DNA from: Microbacterium jejuense
Lineage (GTDB): Bacteria > Actinomycetota > Actinomycetes > Actinomycetales > Microbacteriaceae
Assembly: GCF_019511665.1 (NCBI RefSeq)
Contig: NZ_JAEUAW010000015.1
Coordinates: 1-64,000 of the forward strand
Direction of reading: 5' to 3'
Length of the DNA: 64,000 nucleotides
This document shows, piece after piece, positions 1 through 6,882 of this stretch. The number at the start of each line of letters is the position of its first letter. Positions within the stretch are counted from its first letter, which is position 1. The notes beneath the pieces were generated by a model that saw only the letters and a list, made by a program, of their open reading frames with translations, ran no database searches and was not told the origin of the DNA. Both the position numbers and the translations under genes were made by a program.

Positions 1-31
1 TCCGGACGCGTCAGATGTTTATAAGAGACAG
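1..31 (+). other. Residual Nextera/Tn5 sequencing adapter at contig edge
   Basis: Bases 13-31 match the 19-nt Tn5 mosaic end used in Nextera libraries (AGATGTGTATAAGAGACAG) with a single G-to-T difference at base 19. The bases before it (GCGTC at 8-12 and a garbled GG-AC) resemble the rest of the Nextera read-1 adapter. Because this lies exactly at the first base it is best read as untrimmed library adapter and not as genomic DNA or a natural transposon end. It supplies a false stop codon and six false residues to the first gene. Confidence 0.93.
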
Positions 32-370
32 CTCCTTGGGTGTGGGTGTCGGGGTTGGGGTGGTGCGCGGGTGGCGCGGCTTCCAGCGGTAGTTGTCTGG
101 ACGGCCGGCGAACTGCTCGTCGACGTCGGCCTGGCGGGCGATGACGGTCGATTCGGGTGGGGTGATGCCGAGCCGGCGTGCGATCGCGGCGGGGCGGGCG
201 TCGCGGGCGCGGGCCTGGTGGTACCGGATGTCGGTGATGGAGCGGACGTGCGCGTAGAGGCAGCACATGCCGTGGTCGCGGGTGGCGGGGCAGTCCTTCT
301 CCCGCCGGCATCCGGCGGCGTAGCCCTCGGGGGTGCCGTGCTGGGTGCCGGCGGGGAGTTGGACTGTCAT
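32..370 (-). CDS. Cys-containing small phage protein, truncated by contig edge
   Basis: The visible 113 codons encode an N-terminal Cys/His segment (HGTPEGYAAGCRREKDC at residues 11-27, further Cys at 36-37) and a basic middle part, then a Thr-Pro repeat tail. The segment resembles the HG-x-GC-R-x-x-x-C pattern of small actinophage proteins and recurs in the gene at 4051-4746. It may bind zinc or DNA; function is unknown. The ATG lies 3 nt after the stop of the upstream gene, so it is the last visible member of the leftward operon. The apparent C-terminus LSLINI-stop is encoded by adapter, so the true 3' end is missing. Confidence 0.6.
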
Positions 371-373
371 GGG

Positions 374-568
374 TCAGCTCTCGGTCGGCAGCGCGGCGAG
401 GGTGGTGGTCCACCAGACGCGCGGGGTGACGTTGGATGCTTCGAGCTCGACGTGCTCGCCGCGCAGGTTCTGGATGATCCAGCGGACGCGGCCGACCTGC
501 ACGACGTCGCCGATGCGCGGGCGGGCGACGAGGGGACGCGGCCGCGGTGCCGCCGTCCTGGCGCTCAC
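374..568 (-). CDS. Small phage protein of unknown function, 64 aa
   Basis: The GTG start overlaps the stop of the ParB-like gene in a GTGA junction, the same arrangement seen along this operon, which decides the start and supports translation. The product has a Pro/Arg-rich N-terminus and a compact C-terminal part (RIGDVVQVGRVRWIIQNL at about residues 18-35, then VELEASNVTPRVWW) that looks like a small all-beta fold. The GD-x-V-x-VGRV-x-W pattern resembles short proteins found in actinophage early regions. No catalytic motif is visible and I do not recognise a named family. Confidence 0.6.
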   Translation of the reverse strand: MSARTAAPRPRPLVARPRIGDVVQVGRVRWIIQNLRGEHVELEASNVTPRVWWTTTLAALPTES

Positions 569-2007
569 TCGTCGCCTCCGTCCTCGTCGGCGTCGCCGTT
601 GTCGTCGTTCGCGGCGGCGGCGCGCTCCGTTGCGGTGGCCAGGTGCTCTCGGTCGGTGTCGGTGAGCTCGTAGCCGACCTCCCGGAGGAAGTCGAAGTAC
701 TTCACGGCCCCGGCGAGCGTGATGCCGTTCTCGAACGTGGCGATCGCGGCGGCGACGAGGATGCGGAGACTGGGCACCGACGGTTCTGCGATGAGGGCGG
801 CGAGCGCGTCTTCGGCTTCGACGCCGTACTGGCTGTGATCGTCGCTGCCGGTGAGGATCTGCATGGCGATGCCGGCGGGGATCCAGTCGCCCCAGCTGAT
901 CTGGGCGCCGAGCGCGGCGGCCATGAGGTCGAAGTGAGCAGCGGTGGGGCGGAGGCGTCCGGTGGTGAGGTAGCCGTGGAGCCACTCGCGGCGTGCCCGG
1001 GTGTTCGCTTCGCGCAGCTGCTCCGCCTCGCGCCATGCCTGACGCTCACGCGCGCGTTCGGCTTCGATTCTGAGGTCCTCTTCGATCTCCTCGGGCGTCC
1101 GCTCGGGTCGAGCTGCCGTGCTGTCGTGGCCGTTGCCCTGCCAGTCGGTGCAGACGTAGAGGATCCAGTCGTTGGGCTGCGTGGCGAGGTAGTACGCCTG
1201 CGCCTTGTGGATGATGGCGGCGTGGCCGGGGCACTCGATGTGCTCTTCGACGCGGATGCCGAGACGGTCGAGGGTGCGGCCGGCGTTGTCTTTGCCGCGC
1301 CACCATTCGCTGTCGTAGGTGATGACCTCGGCGAGCGCGATGCCTTCGGCGTCGAGCTGCGCCTTGAGGGTGGCGATGCGGCTGTCGACCTCGCGCTGCG
1401 TGCGCTGGGTCTCGACGTCGCGCTTGAAGTTGGCCGGGTTGGTGGTGGCGGTCTCGATGAGCTTCTGCTGCAGGTTCGGGTGGTCCTCGAACTCGGCGAT
1501 GATCGCGGCCTGTTCGAAGTCGATCGACGGGTCCTCGTCGACGAGCTTGGCGGCCGCGGCCGAGGCGGTGATCTTGAGGCCGGCGCGGACGCGGTCGGGC
1601 TTCTCGCCGAGCTCGCGGGCGATGTCGGCTGGCGTCTTCCCGAACAGCTCGAGCTTCCTGTAGCCCTGGGCGAGCTCGCGGGCGCTGAGGGCCTTGCGGC
1701 GTTCGTTCTCGACGATCTGCTGCTCGAGCTTGAGGACCTCGTCGGTGTCGTCGCCGGCCCGGACGATGACGGTGATCTCGTCGAGGCCGGCGGCGATCGC
1801 GGCGCCGACGCGGCGGTGCCCGACGAGGATGACGTACCCGTCGATGTCGGCGTCGAGCATGACGGTCGGGGGCTGCATGATGCCGTGCCGCTTCACCGAC
1901 GCGACGAGCTCGTCGTCGGGGGTGGCGTCGGCGCGCGCCTGGTCGCGTACGCCGAGTGTTCGCGGGTCGATCTGCATGAGCGTGAGCTCGGGGGCGTTGG
2001 TGGTCAT
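565..2007 (-). CDS. ParB/RepB/Spo0J-like nuclease-domain protein
   Basis: 480 aa. Residues about 10-100 form a ParB-type N-terminal domain: KRHGIMQPP at 39-47 and GHRRVGAAI at 63-71, the counterpart of the GERRxRA CTP-binding box. Residues 115-150 contain QIVENERRKALSARELA and a predicted HTH (TPADIARELGEKPDRV). The C-terminal 250 residues are not recognised and end in an acidic tail. The ATG is preceded by a good ribosome site (AGGAGAGG). No ParA partner is visible. In actinophages such proteins are often listed as ParB-like nucleases or DNA-binding proteins, so a regulatory or DNA-processing role is as likely as partition. Gln-Asn-rich insertions are absent and codon use is like that of the chromosome. 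Confidence 0.8.
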   Translation of the reverse strand: MTTNAPELTLMQIDPRTLGVRDQARADATPDDELVASVKRHGIMQPPTVMLDADIDGYVILVGHRRVGAAIAAGLDEITVIVRAGDDTDEVLKLEQQIVENERRKALSARELAQGYRKLELFGKTPADIARELGEKPDRVRAGLKITASAAAAKLVDEDPSIDFEQAAIIAEFEDHPNLQQKLIETATTNPANFKRDVETQRTQREVDSRIATLKAQLDAEGIALAEVITYDSEWWRGKDNAGRTLDRLGIRVEEHIECPGHAAIIHKAQAYYLATQPNDWILYVCTDWQGNGHDSTAARPERTPEEIEEDLRIEAERARERQAWREAEQLREANTRARREWLHGYLTTGRLRPTAAHFDLMAAALGAQISWGDWIPAGIAMQILTGSDDHSQYGVEAEDALAALIAEPSVPSLRILVAAAIATFENGITLAGAVKYFDFLREVGYELTDTDREHLATATERAAAANDDNGDADEDGGDE

Positions 2008-2030
2008 GTCGGGTCTTCCTCTCCTGGGTG

Positions 2031-2288
2031 TCAGCGGCCGCGGCCGGCGCGCTGCTGGTGCTCCGTCTGGCGGTTCATCGACTGCCGGCGGAGACGGTTG
2101 GTGAGCATCGGGTCGATGCGGAGTGCGTCCTCGGTCCAGATGAGGCGGCCGAGGAGCTGGTAGTAGCGGGCGGGGGTGATGCCGAGTGCGGCCGGGATGT
2201 CGGCCTCCTTGCGGGTGGTGTGCTTCCCGCGGTCGCGTTCGAACGCGAGCAACTGCTCGTCGGTCACTTTCGGCGAGCGCACGGTCAT
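2031..2288 (-). CDS. DUF3263-family small protein
   Basis: 85 aa. The segment LLAFERDRGKHTTRKEADI followed by GITPARYYQLLGRLI and DPMLTNRLRRQ matches the DUF3263 pattern (FE-x-x-x-x-K, then S/T-x-x-RYYQ-L-N and DP-x-x-x-x-RLRR). It is a short, basic helical protein with an HTH-like middle, so DNA binding is likely, but the family has no assigned function. It is separated from the ParB-like gene by 23 nt. DUF3263 proteins occur both on actinobacterial chromosomes and in actinophages. Confidence 0.75.
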   Translation of the reverse strand: MTVRSPKVTDEQLLAFERDRGKHTTRKEADIPAALGITPARYYQLLGRLIWTEDALRIDPMLTNRLRRQSMNRQTEHQQRAGRGR

Positions 2289-2322
2289 CGAGCAGCCCCC
2301 TCATGGAGGGGCGCGGTGGCCG

Positions 2323-2328
2323 TAGACT
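2323..2328 (+). promoter_or_regulatory. -10 box of a leaderless gene
   Basis: TAGACT lies 7 nt before the ATG at 2336, the leaderless spacing seen repeatedly in this window. No clear -35 box was found. Confidence 0.5.
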
Positions 2329-2335
2329 GCGCGGC

Positions 2336-2554
2336 ATGGCGAATGCTGACGACACCGAGACGATGGACACCGCCGAGGCGTTCCAGGCGGCCCGCGAGAG
2401 CTTCTTTCACGCTGAGCGAGTGAGCCTCGAGGCGGTGAAGAGCGCGGCGTCCCGGGACCAGACACTCTGGGAGCTGGCGGATGCGGTGAACTCGATCGCG
2501 TACGGCCTGAAGATCCTCACCTCGGCGCTCGAGGGGCAGCCGAAGGCTGAGTAG
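2336..2554 (+). CDS. Small helical protein on the opposite strand of the phage operon, 72 aa
   Basis: This is the only rightward gene inside the leftward early operon; it fills the gap between the RusA gene and the DUF3263 gene and converges on rusA. The product is acidic and predicted helical (DTAEAFQAARESFFHAERVS, then TLWELADAVNSIAYGLKILTSAL), with no Cys and no membrane segment. The start follows a -10 box by 7 nt, so a leaderless transcript expressed independently of the operon is likely. Such independently promoted genes in prophages are sometimes expressed in the lysogen, but nothing in the sequence gives a function. Confidence 0.6.
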   Translation: MANADDTETMDTAEAFQAARESFFHAERVSLEAVKSAASRDQTLWELADAVNSIAYGLKILTSALEGQPKAE

Positions 2555-2559
2555 CCCGG

Positions 2560-3015
2560 TCACAGCTCGAACTCCTCGACCTCGGCCAGCCGGCGGACGT
2601 GGAGGGTGAAGCCGGGCTTGGTGACGAGGCCGTCGCTGTCGTTGACGTGACGGATCTCGGCGCGCGGCTTGACCATGAGGTCGGGGGTGTCGTCGCGGAC
2701 GACGCCGGCAACGACGAGGGCGTCGAACAGGGGCTTTTCGAGGCGGGCGAGATTGTCGACGTCGCGCCGGCGGTTGAGTGCGTACCACTGGGTGAGCAGC
2801 GCCTCGCACTTCGCCATCTCCGGAATGCGGGCGGCGATCGTCAATTTGAGGGCGAGGTCCTTCGCGGCGGCGACGGCGCGGTGCCGGTACCGCCAGTTGC
2901 CCTGGGGGCCGTTCGCGGGGATCGGGTTGGTTGGCCAGCTGAACGACAGGATCCACAGGTCGGGCTCGGGGTGCGAGTGACCAGAGACCTCGAGGGCGGT
3001 GGGCGTGGTGGTCAT
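2560..3015 (-). CDS. rusA: RusA-family Holliday junction resolvase
   Basis: 151 aa, about the usual length for RusA (about 120-150). The motif DVDN at 85-88 followed by K94 and D98 and by a DD pair at 108-109 is the family's acidic metal-binding and catalytic arrangement (D-x-D-N-x-x-K-x-x-x-D). RusA enzymes cut four-way junctions symmetrically and are typical of lambdoid and actinophage replication modules. The ATG overlaps the stop of the upstream initiator gene, so translation is probably coupled. Confidence 0.85.
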   Translation of the reverse strand: MTTTPTALEVSGHSHPEPDLWILSFSWPTNPIPANGPQGNWRYRHRAVAAAKDLALKLTIAARIPEMAKCEALLTQWYALNRRRDVDNLARLEKPLFDALVVAGVVRDDTPDLMVKPRAEIRHVNDSDGLVTKPGFTLHVRRLAEVEEFEL

Positions 3016-3821
3016 CAGAACCGGGCTCCTCTCTGCGTGAGCTCGGCGTGCTCGAGTGCGATCTCGTCGGCGCGGATCAGCCAGCGGCCGCGGCGTCGCT
3101 CGTCGGTGCGGACGGTGTTGCGGATCGTCTGGATGACGTACGCCGTCGGGTCGAACACGCGGGCCGGACGGGCGGCGGCGATGATCTCGTCGGCGAGGGC
3201 GTCGAGCTGCGCGTCGTCGAACGTCGACGGGAGCCAGGTGCCGACCGAGGCGAACACGTCGGCGTGGTGCAGGGGGTGGCCGTAGGTCGCTGAGACGGTG
3301 GCGGGTGTGGGCTTGGGTCCGGTCCCCGCGGCGAGCGCGTTCGCGTCTGTAGGTACTTCTGGGACCTGACCAGTAATAGTCAGGGGGGTGCTTACGGGAG
3401 GGGTGCAATCTGGGTTGCACCCATTCGCGTGGAGATTGCACCCATTCTCGAGGCCGGCGTTCGGCCGACCGCAACCCACTGCACCCATTTCTGAAGGGTT
3501 ATCCACAGGGTGGCCGGCGTTGAGGCGGGGGTCGATCTCGTCGAGCTGCGAGTACTCGGCGGGGGTCGGGAAGACGAGGAATTCGGCGCGGCGGCCGGGG
3601 AACGCGAACGCGGTGCGGGCGACGAGGCCACGGCCGATGAGCTCGTCGACGATCTGCTGCACGCGGCGTTCCTTCGCGCCCGACCAGGTGAGCATCTTCT
3701 GCATGCCGGGGTGTGCGACGCGCGTCTCCTTGGAGGCGTCGTCGCAGAGCGCCATGAGCACGAGCTTGGTGGTGGCGTGGAGGTCTATCTCGGCGGCTTG
3801 TTCGAGGTGGTGGATGCTCAT
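3015..3821 (-). CDS. Phage replication initiator with N-terminal winged helix
   Basis: 268 aa. Residues about 1-85 look like a winged-helix domain (TTKLVLMALCDDASKE, HPGMQKMLTWS, RRVQQIVDELIGRGLV), as in phage O/DnaD-like initiators. A low-complexity linker at about 105-165 is rich in Asn, Gly, Cys and Pro and is encoded by the iteron region described separately. The C-terminal part (DDAQLDALADEIIAAARPARVFDPTAYV) resembles a helical protein-interaction domain. I chose the ATG four nt into the overlap with the upstream gene. Position between HTH genes and rusA fits a replication module. No helicase or primase motif is visible, so it probably recruits host enzymes. Confidence 0.7.
   Translation of the reverse strand: MSIHHLEQAAEIDLHATTKLVLMALCDDASKETRVAHPGMQKMLTWSGAKERRVQQIVDELIGRGLVARTAFAFPGRRAEFLVFPTPAEYSQLDEIDPRLNAGHPVDNPSEMGAVGCGRPNAGLENGCNLHANGCNPDCTPPVSTPLTITGQVPEVPTDANALAAGTGPKPTPATVSATYGHPLHHADVFASVGTWLPSTFDDAQLDALADEIIAAARPARVFDPTAYVIQTIRNTVRTDERRRGRWLIRADEIALEHAELTQRGARF
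3401..3507. other. Candidate phage replication origin: iterons plus DnaA box
   Basis: Inside the initiator gene the 12-mer TTGCACCCATTC occurs at 3415-3426 and 3436-3447, exactly 21 bp apart (two helical turns). A two-mismatch copy CTGCACCCATTT follows at 3479-3490, 43 bp further on, and an inverted partial copy GGGTGCAAT is at 3401-3409. A perfect DnaA box, TTATCCACA, follows at 3499-3507. Iterons inside an initiator gene with a nearby host-initiator site is the lambda O type of origin. The iteron spacing and perfect DnaA box are seen directly; origin function is inferred. Confidence 0.65.
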
Positions 3822-4054
3822 CGGGTGCGGCTCCAGTACGTGCGGCGGGCCTCGTTGCGCGCCCACCGGAAAGCGGCGCCGAGGCTGGGGAACCGGGTGC
3901 GGTTGCCGGCGTGCAGGATGGGCTCACCCTTGGCGTTGCGCGCGTTGTACCGGTAGACGGCCCAGACGATCGCGCTGCGGCGTGCCTCACCGAAACGGAT
4001 CGGCACCGCCTCGGGGCGCACGTACCAGCGAGGGCCGGGTGTTGTGGCGGTCAT
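3818..4054 (-). CDS. Small basic phage protein, 78 aa
   Basis: A basic, aromatic-rich protein (WYVRPEAVPIRF, AIVWAVYRYNARN, FPSLGAAFRWARNEARRTYW). The pattern suggests a small alpha-beta DNA- or RNA-binding fold. Start and stop both overlap neighbours by 4 nt (ATGA junctions), which supports real, coupled translation. I do not recognise a family. Confidence 0.65.
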   Translation of the reverse strand: MTATTPGPRWYVRPEAVPIRFGEARRSAIVWAVYRYNARNAKGEPILHAGNRTRFPSLGAAFRWARNEARRTYWSRTR

Positions 4055-4746
4055 GCTGCGAAACGCTCCTCGTAGGGCTCAGGGTGGGCGGGCAGGCCGA
4101 GGTACTCGCGGTCGCGCTGGATGGTCCGGTCGGAGACGCGGAGCATGTGGGCGATCTCCTGGTCGTTGTAGCGGCGCCCGTTGAGGGCGGTGACGGCGAT
4201 GTGTCGCTCGGCGCGGGTGAGGGGGACATATGTGCCTTCGTCGACGACGAGCTGCACGGCGACCTCGTCGACGTCGACCGGCTCGCCCGTTTGCGGGGCG
4301 TCGTCGAGGTCGATGTCGTCCCAGTCGATGGGGCGTGCCCAGTCGTTCCGCCGTGCGACGGTGCGGGCGTACGAGGCTTGGCGCTTCTCGGCACGGTTGG
4401 TCTGTGGCGGCTCGCGGTCGGAGAGCGTGTCGTAGAGGGTTGCGACGGCCTCGTGGGTGGCGAACGTGACGCGGTCGGCATACAGCCACACGTGCACCTG
4501 GTCGTGGCTGACGCCGAGCCGGTGTGCGAGTGCGCGCTGTGACCAACCGATTGCGGTGAGCGCCTGCAGGCGGCGGCGAGCGCCACGAGCGTCGATGATG
4601 GAGCGCAGGACGTCCTGACGTCCTGCGGCGACCATGTGGCGGTACCAGTACTGGTAGTCGCGGCGGTAGGCCTTGCAGGCGTCGTCACGGCATCCGTGCT
4701 GGATGTAGCAGGTGTGGTCGTGCTTGTGGTCGGCGGGGCAGGTCAT
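4051..4746 (-). CDS. Phage HTH protein with Cys/His N-terminus
   Basis: 231 aa. Residues 1-40 hold a Cys/His cluster (C3, H7, H9, H11, C13, H17, C19, C24) ending in HGCRDDACKAYRRDY, similar to the first protein of this window and to small actinophage proteins with a GCR-x-x-x-C motif; zinc binding is plausible. Residues 67-88 form an HTH (WSQRALAHRLGVSHDQVHVW) and a second HTH lies near the C-terminus (YNDQEIAHMLRVSDRTIQRD). Two HTHs plus a Cys cluster suggest a DNA-binding regulator of the phage. Overlaps both neighbours by 4 nt. Confidence 0.65.
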   Translation of the reverse strand: MTCPADHKHDHTCYIQHGCRDDACKAYRRDYQYWYRHMVAAGRQDVLRSIIDARGARRRLQALTAIGWSQRALAHRLGVSHDQVHVWLYADRVTFATHEAVATLYDTLSDREPPQTNRAEKRQASYARTVARRNDWARPIDWDDIDLDDAPQTGEPVDVDEVAVQLVVDEGTYVPLTRAERHIAVTALNGRRYNDQEIAHMLRVSDRTIQRDREYLGLPAHPEPYEERFAA

Positions 4747-4952
4747 GCGTCGACCGCCTCTCGCATCGTGATGACCGTCCAAGCGGAGGGGCCGGCGAGG
4801 CTCGTGCCGTCGGCGAAGTCGACGCGGATCGCATCGGACATGCGGCCGTCGTTGTGGCGCAGTTGCTCGACGTTCTCGACGGTGCCGGCGGCGACGAGGT
4901 CGAGCACCTGGTCGCCGGGCACGAGCTCGCAGAGCTTCACTGCGGCGGTCAC
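4743..4952 (-). CDS. Small phage protein of unknown function, 69 aa
   Basis: GTG start in a GTGA overlap with the small membrane-protein gene; stop overlaps the next ATG. The sequence (VKLCELVPGDQVLDLVAAGTV, IRVDFADGTSLAGPSAWTVI) reads as a compact beta-strand protein, of a kind often found in phage early operons, with two short hairpins around GD and DG turns. No catalytic motif and no known family. Confidence 0.55.
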   Translation of the reverse strand: MTAAVKLCELVPGDQVLDLVAAGTVENVEQLRHNDGRMSDAIRVDFADGTSLAGPSAWTVITMREAVDA

Positions 4953-5080
4953 GGGTGCACCAGCCAGGTGAGGCCCTCGGCGAGCGCGGGCGCGATGATG
5001 ACGACGAACAGGACGGCGAGGAAGCCGATGCCCCAGTCCTTCGCGGTGGGGTTGTCGGGGTGTCGGGTGTCGGGTCGCAT
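4949..5080 (-). CDS. 43-residue single-pass membrane protein
   Basis: A very short gene: ATG, 43 codons, then a TGA that overlaps the GTG of the following gene by the same GTGA junction used throughout the operon. After a hydrophilic N-terminus (MRPDTRHPDNPTAKD) residues 16-42 form one hydrophobic segment (WGIGFLAVLFVVIIAPALA). It fills the otherwise empty space between two operon genes. Role unknown; small membrane proteins of temperate phages can act in exclusion or lysis control. Confidence 0.6.
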   Translation of the reverse strand: MRPDTRHPDNPTAKDWGIGFLAVLFVVIIAPALAEGLTWLVHP

Positions 5081-5089
5081 TGTGGGCTC

Positions 5090-5761
5090 CTAGTCGAAGA
5101 GCTGCGGGTGTGGGGGCCGCTCGGGCGCCCGGTCGGGGTGCAGTGCGTGGAGCGTCCTCGCGAGGTGGTGGAGGCCGTCAGGGGTGACGTGCAACTGCGG
5201 GTAGGTGCGTCGGTGGGCGCGGTTCGCGGCGGGGATGGTGACGTCGCGGACGGTGAGCCAGCCGTTGCGGCGGGCAAGGTTCGTCATCGCCCAGTCGGTG
5301 CCGGCGCGTTCGATCCAGCCGATGTGCTCGAGGTGAGCGAACAGGCCGTGCTGCCCGATCGTGATGGCCGGGTCGTCCGAGAGGATGCGTGCGGCGAGCG
5401 CGACCGGGTACGAGCCGATGAACGCGGGTGCGCGGTGCGCGAGGTCGAGGACCTCGTCGGTGAGCAGCTGCTCGATGGTGGTGCGCAGCCAGTCGAGGAA
5501 CTCGGTGGCCTGAGCGGTGCCGGCGGCCTCGCAGCGCGCGATCGCGTCGTCAAGGTCGTAGTACGCCTGCCCGTCGATCTCGCGCGCCCACGTGTCGCCG
5601 AGGAGCGTCTCGCCGCCGGACCAGGGGCGGATGCCGGCGAGCTGCTCGACCTGGTCGGCGCGGGCGTACACGGCGCCGTCGACGACGATGGTGAGGTCGC
5701 CGTGCCCGATCCAGCGGGGGATGAGCTTGCGGGTCTGCGCGAGCTCCACCACGGCGGTCAC
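5090..5761 (-). CDS. Phage antirepressor, KilAC domain
   Basis: 223 aa. The C-terminal half (AARILSDDPAITIGQHGLFA, HLEHIGWIERAGTDW, then YPQLHVTPDGLHHLARTLHA) follows the KilAC/ANT pattern of phage antirepressors: a recognition helix region with D-P-x-I-x-IG, an aromatic HIGW, and a final THR-PKG-type strand (here TPDGLHHL). The N-terminal half (WIGHGDLTIVVDGAVYARAD, WSGGETLLGD) is not a Bro-N or Rha domain that I recognise. Antirepressors inactivate the lysogeny repressor or compete at operators. GTG start overlaps the membrane-protein gene upstream by 4 nt. Confidence 0.75.
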   Translation of the reverse strand: MTAVVELAQTRKLIPRWIGHGDLTIVVDGAVYARADQVEQLAGIRPWSGGETLLGDTWAREIDGQAYYDLDDAIARCEAAGTAQATEFLDWLRTTIEQLLTDEVLDLAHRAPAFIGSYPVALAARILSDDPAITIGQHGLFAHLEHIGWIERAGTDWAMTNLARRNGWLTVRDVTIPAANRAHRRTYPQLHVTPDGLHHLARTLHALHPDRAPERPPHPQLFD

Positions 5762-6006
5762 CGCTCGCCCTCGTCGGCGGAGCCGGAGAAGATGTGCGTC
5801 GGCGGGCGGTGCGTGGTCGTGTGCGCGTTGGCGACCTGCTGGTCGATGACGTCCTGCAGCACTAGGGCACCGAGGCGGTGTGTGTTGCGACGGGGCGCCC
5901 GTGCGGCGCGCGCGAGGGTCGTCATCGCGGCGAGTGCGAGGACGATGGCGATCGTCGCGAACACGAGAGCGAGCACGGCGAGGATGCCGGCGTACTGCCC
6001 GGTCAT
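5758..6006 (-). CDS. Small membrane protein, 82 aa
   Basis: Residues 5-30 form a single long hydrophobic helix (YAGILAVLALVFATIAIVLA) followed by a basic stretch (RAARAPRRNTHR) and a hydrophilic tail, so an N-out or signal-anchor small membrane protein is predicted. Both ends overlap neighbours by 4 nt. Function unknown. Confidence 0.6.
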   Translation of the reverse strand: MTGQYAGILAVLALVFATIAIVLALAAMTTLARAARAPRRNTHRLGALVLQDVIDQQVANAHTTTHRPPTHIFSGSADEGER

Positions 6007-6401
6007 GCTGCACCTGCAGTGAGAAGGTCCGGGGCGCCCGCCTTGGGGGTAGCGGCGGAGGGAAGCGCCTCAGGCGCCCCGGACTGTGCGGCCGTGGTCT
6101 GGGGTTCCGCGGCCGCGGCGACGTCAGTGGGGGCCGACGTCGAACTGGTGGGGTAGTGCTGCAGGCGGGCGCCACGCTTGACGTCCAACTCCGCGGGCGT
6201 GAGCTTGCGGTCACGGTGCAGCGCTGCCTCGATCGCGTAGCTGCGTGCCGCGGCGAGGGTGCCGCCCGTCGAGACGACGTAGGCGATCATGCTCTGGGCC
6301 GACTCGATCCCCTGGTAGGGGTCGCGGCCGCGGTCGATCGCGCGCTGCACGCCGTCGATCGCGTACCGCGTGTCGAAGTCGTCGGGGATGCGGTCATTCA
6401 T
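6003..6401 (-). CDS. Phage protein of unknown function, 132 aa
   Basis: The N-terminal 75 residues (NDRIPDDFDTRYAIDGVQRA, YQGIESAQSMIAYVVSTGG, AARSYAIEAALHRDRKLT) are predicted helical with a charged surface; the C-terminal third is Ala/Thr/Pro-rich and probably disordered. ATG start overlaps the excisionase-like gene stop by 4 nt. No family recognised. Confidence 0.55.
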   Translation of the reverse strand: MNDRIPDDFDTRYAIDGVQRAIDRGRDPYQGIESAQSMIAYVVSTGGTLAAARSYAIEAALHRDRKLTPAELDVKRGARLQHYPTSSTSAPTDVAAAAEPQTTAAQSGAPEALPSAATPKAGAPDLLTAGAA

Positions 6402-6634
6402 CGCGCACCTCCCGCGACCTTGCGGGGAGCGCCGAACTGGACGACGTTGCCGGCCTGGTGTGCGCACTTCTCGCCGTCGGCCCATGCCTCGGCGCAGTCC
6501 TCGCGGACAGTCCAGCGGCCGCCCTTGGTTGCCTGGGTGCCGTGGAGCTCGCGGCCCTCAAGGGCGCGGCGGACGGTGACGGGGTGCCGGCGTGTCGCGT
6601 CGGCAACCTCGGCGACGGTGAGACGGCGAAGCAT
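6398..6634 (-). CDS. Excisionase-like small HTH protein
   Basis: 78 aa. The N-terminus LTVAEVADATRRHPVTVRRAL followed by a short strand region and KGGRWTVREDCAEAW matches the winged MerR-type HTH of excisionases/AlpA proteins (L-T-x-x-E-x-A-x-x-x-x-x-x-x-x-T-V-R-R-x-x). Short, basic, second gene of the leftward operon behind the switch region and close to an integrase: this fits a recombination directionality factor, though a small transcription regulator is possible. ATG start decided by its overlap with the upstream stop. Confidence 0.6.
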   Translation of the reverse strand: MLRRLTVAEVADATRRHPVTVRRALEGRELHGTQATKGGRWTVREDCAEAWADGEKCAHQAGNVVQFGAPRKVAGGAR

Positions 6635-6876
6635 CAGACCACCGCCGCGGGGGTTGTGCCCCACACGCTGAGGTCGAGGGCCGTTGCGATGCGGCGCGCA
6701 GTTTCGAGGCGCAGCAGGGCAGGGCGTTCCAGTTGGCTCTTGAGCGTCTCGGCGTCGACGCCGGTCTCACGCTCGAGCCATGCCCAGGGGACCGGACCGC
6801 GCGGGTACAGCTTCGCCAGCGCGACCTCTGCGAAGTCAGCCGGCTCCGGGAGAGCGTGAGAGGCGCGATTGGTCAT
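6634..6876 (-). CDS. Cro-like small HTH protein, first gene of the leftward operon
   Basis: 80 aa. Residues 25-70 (PVPWAWLERETGVDAETLKS, LRLETARRIATALDLSVW) look like a compact XRE/Cro HTH in which the turn helices are RETGVDAETLKSQLE. It is the promoter-proximal gene of the early operon and starts 6 nt after a -10 box (TAGCTT), thus leaderless. By position it corresponds to cro of lambdoid phages, which is an inference. The divergent gene at 6969 would then be its counterpart repressor. Confidence 0.6.
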   Translation of the reverse strand: MTNRASHALPEPADFAEVALAKLYPRGPVPWAWLERETGVDAETLKSQLERPALLRLETARRIATALDLSVWGTTPAAVV

Positions 6877-6882
6877 GCGCCC

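Noticed and set aside
11..31. C-terminal residues LSLINI and stop of the first leftward frame
   Set aside because: These codons are adapter sequence, so the CDS was cut at base 32 and marked partial.
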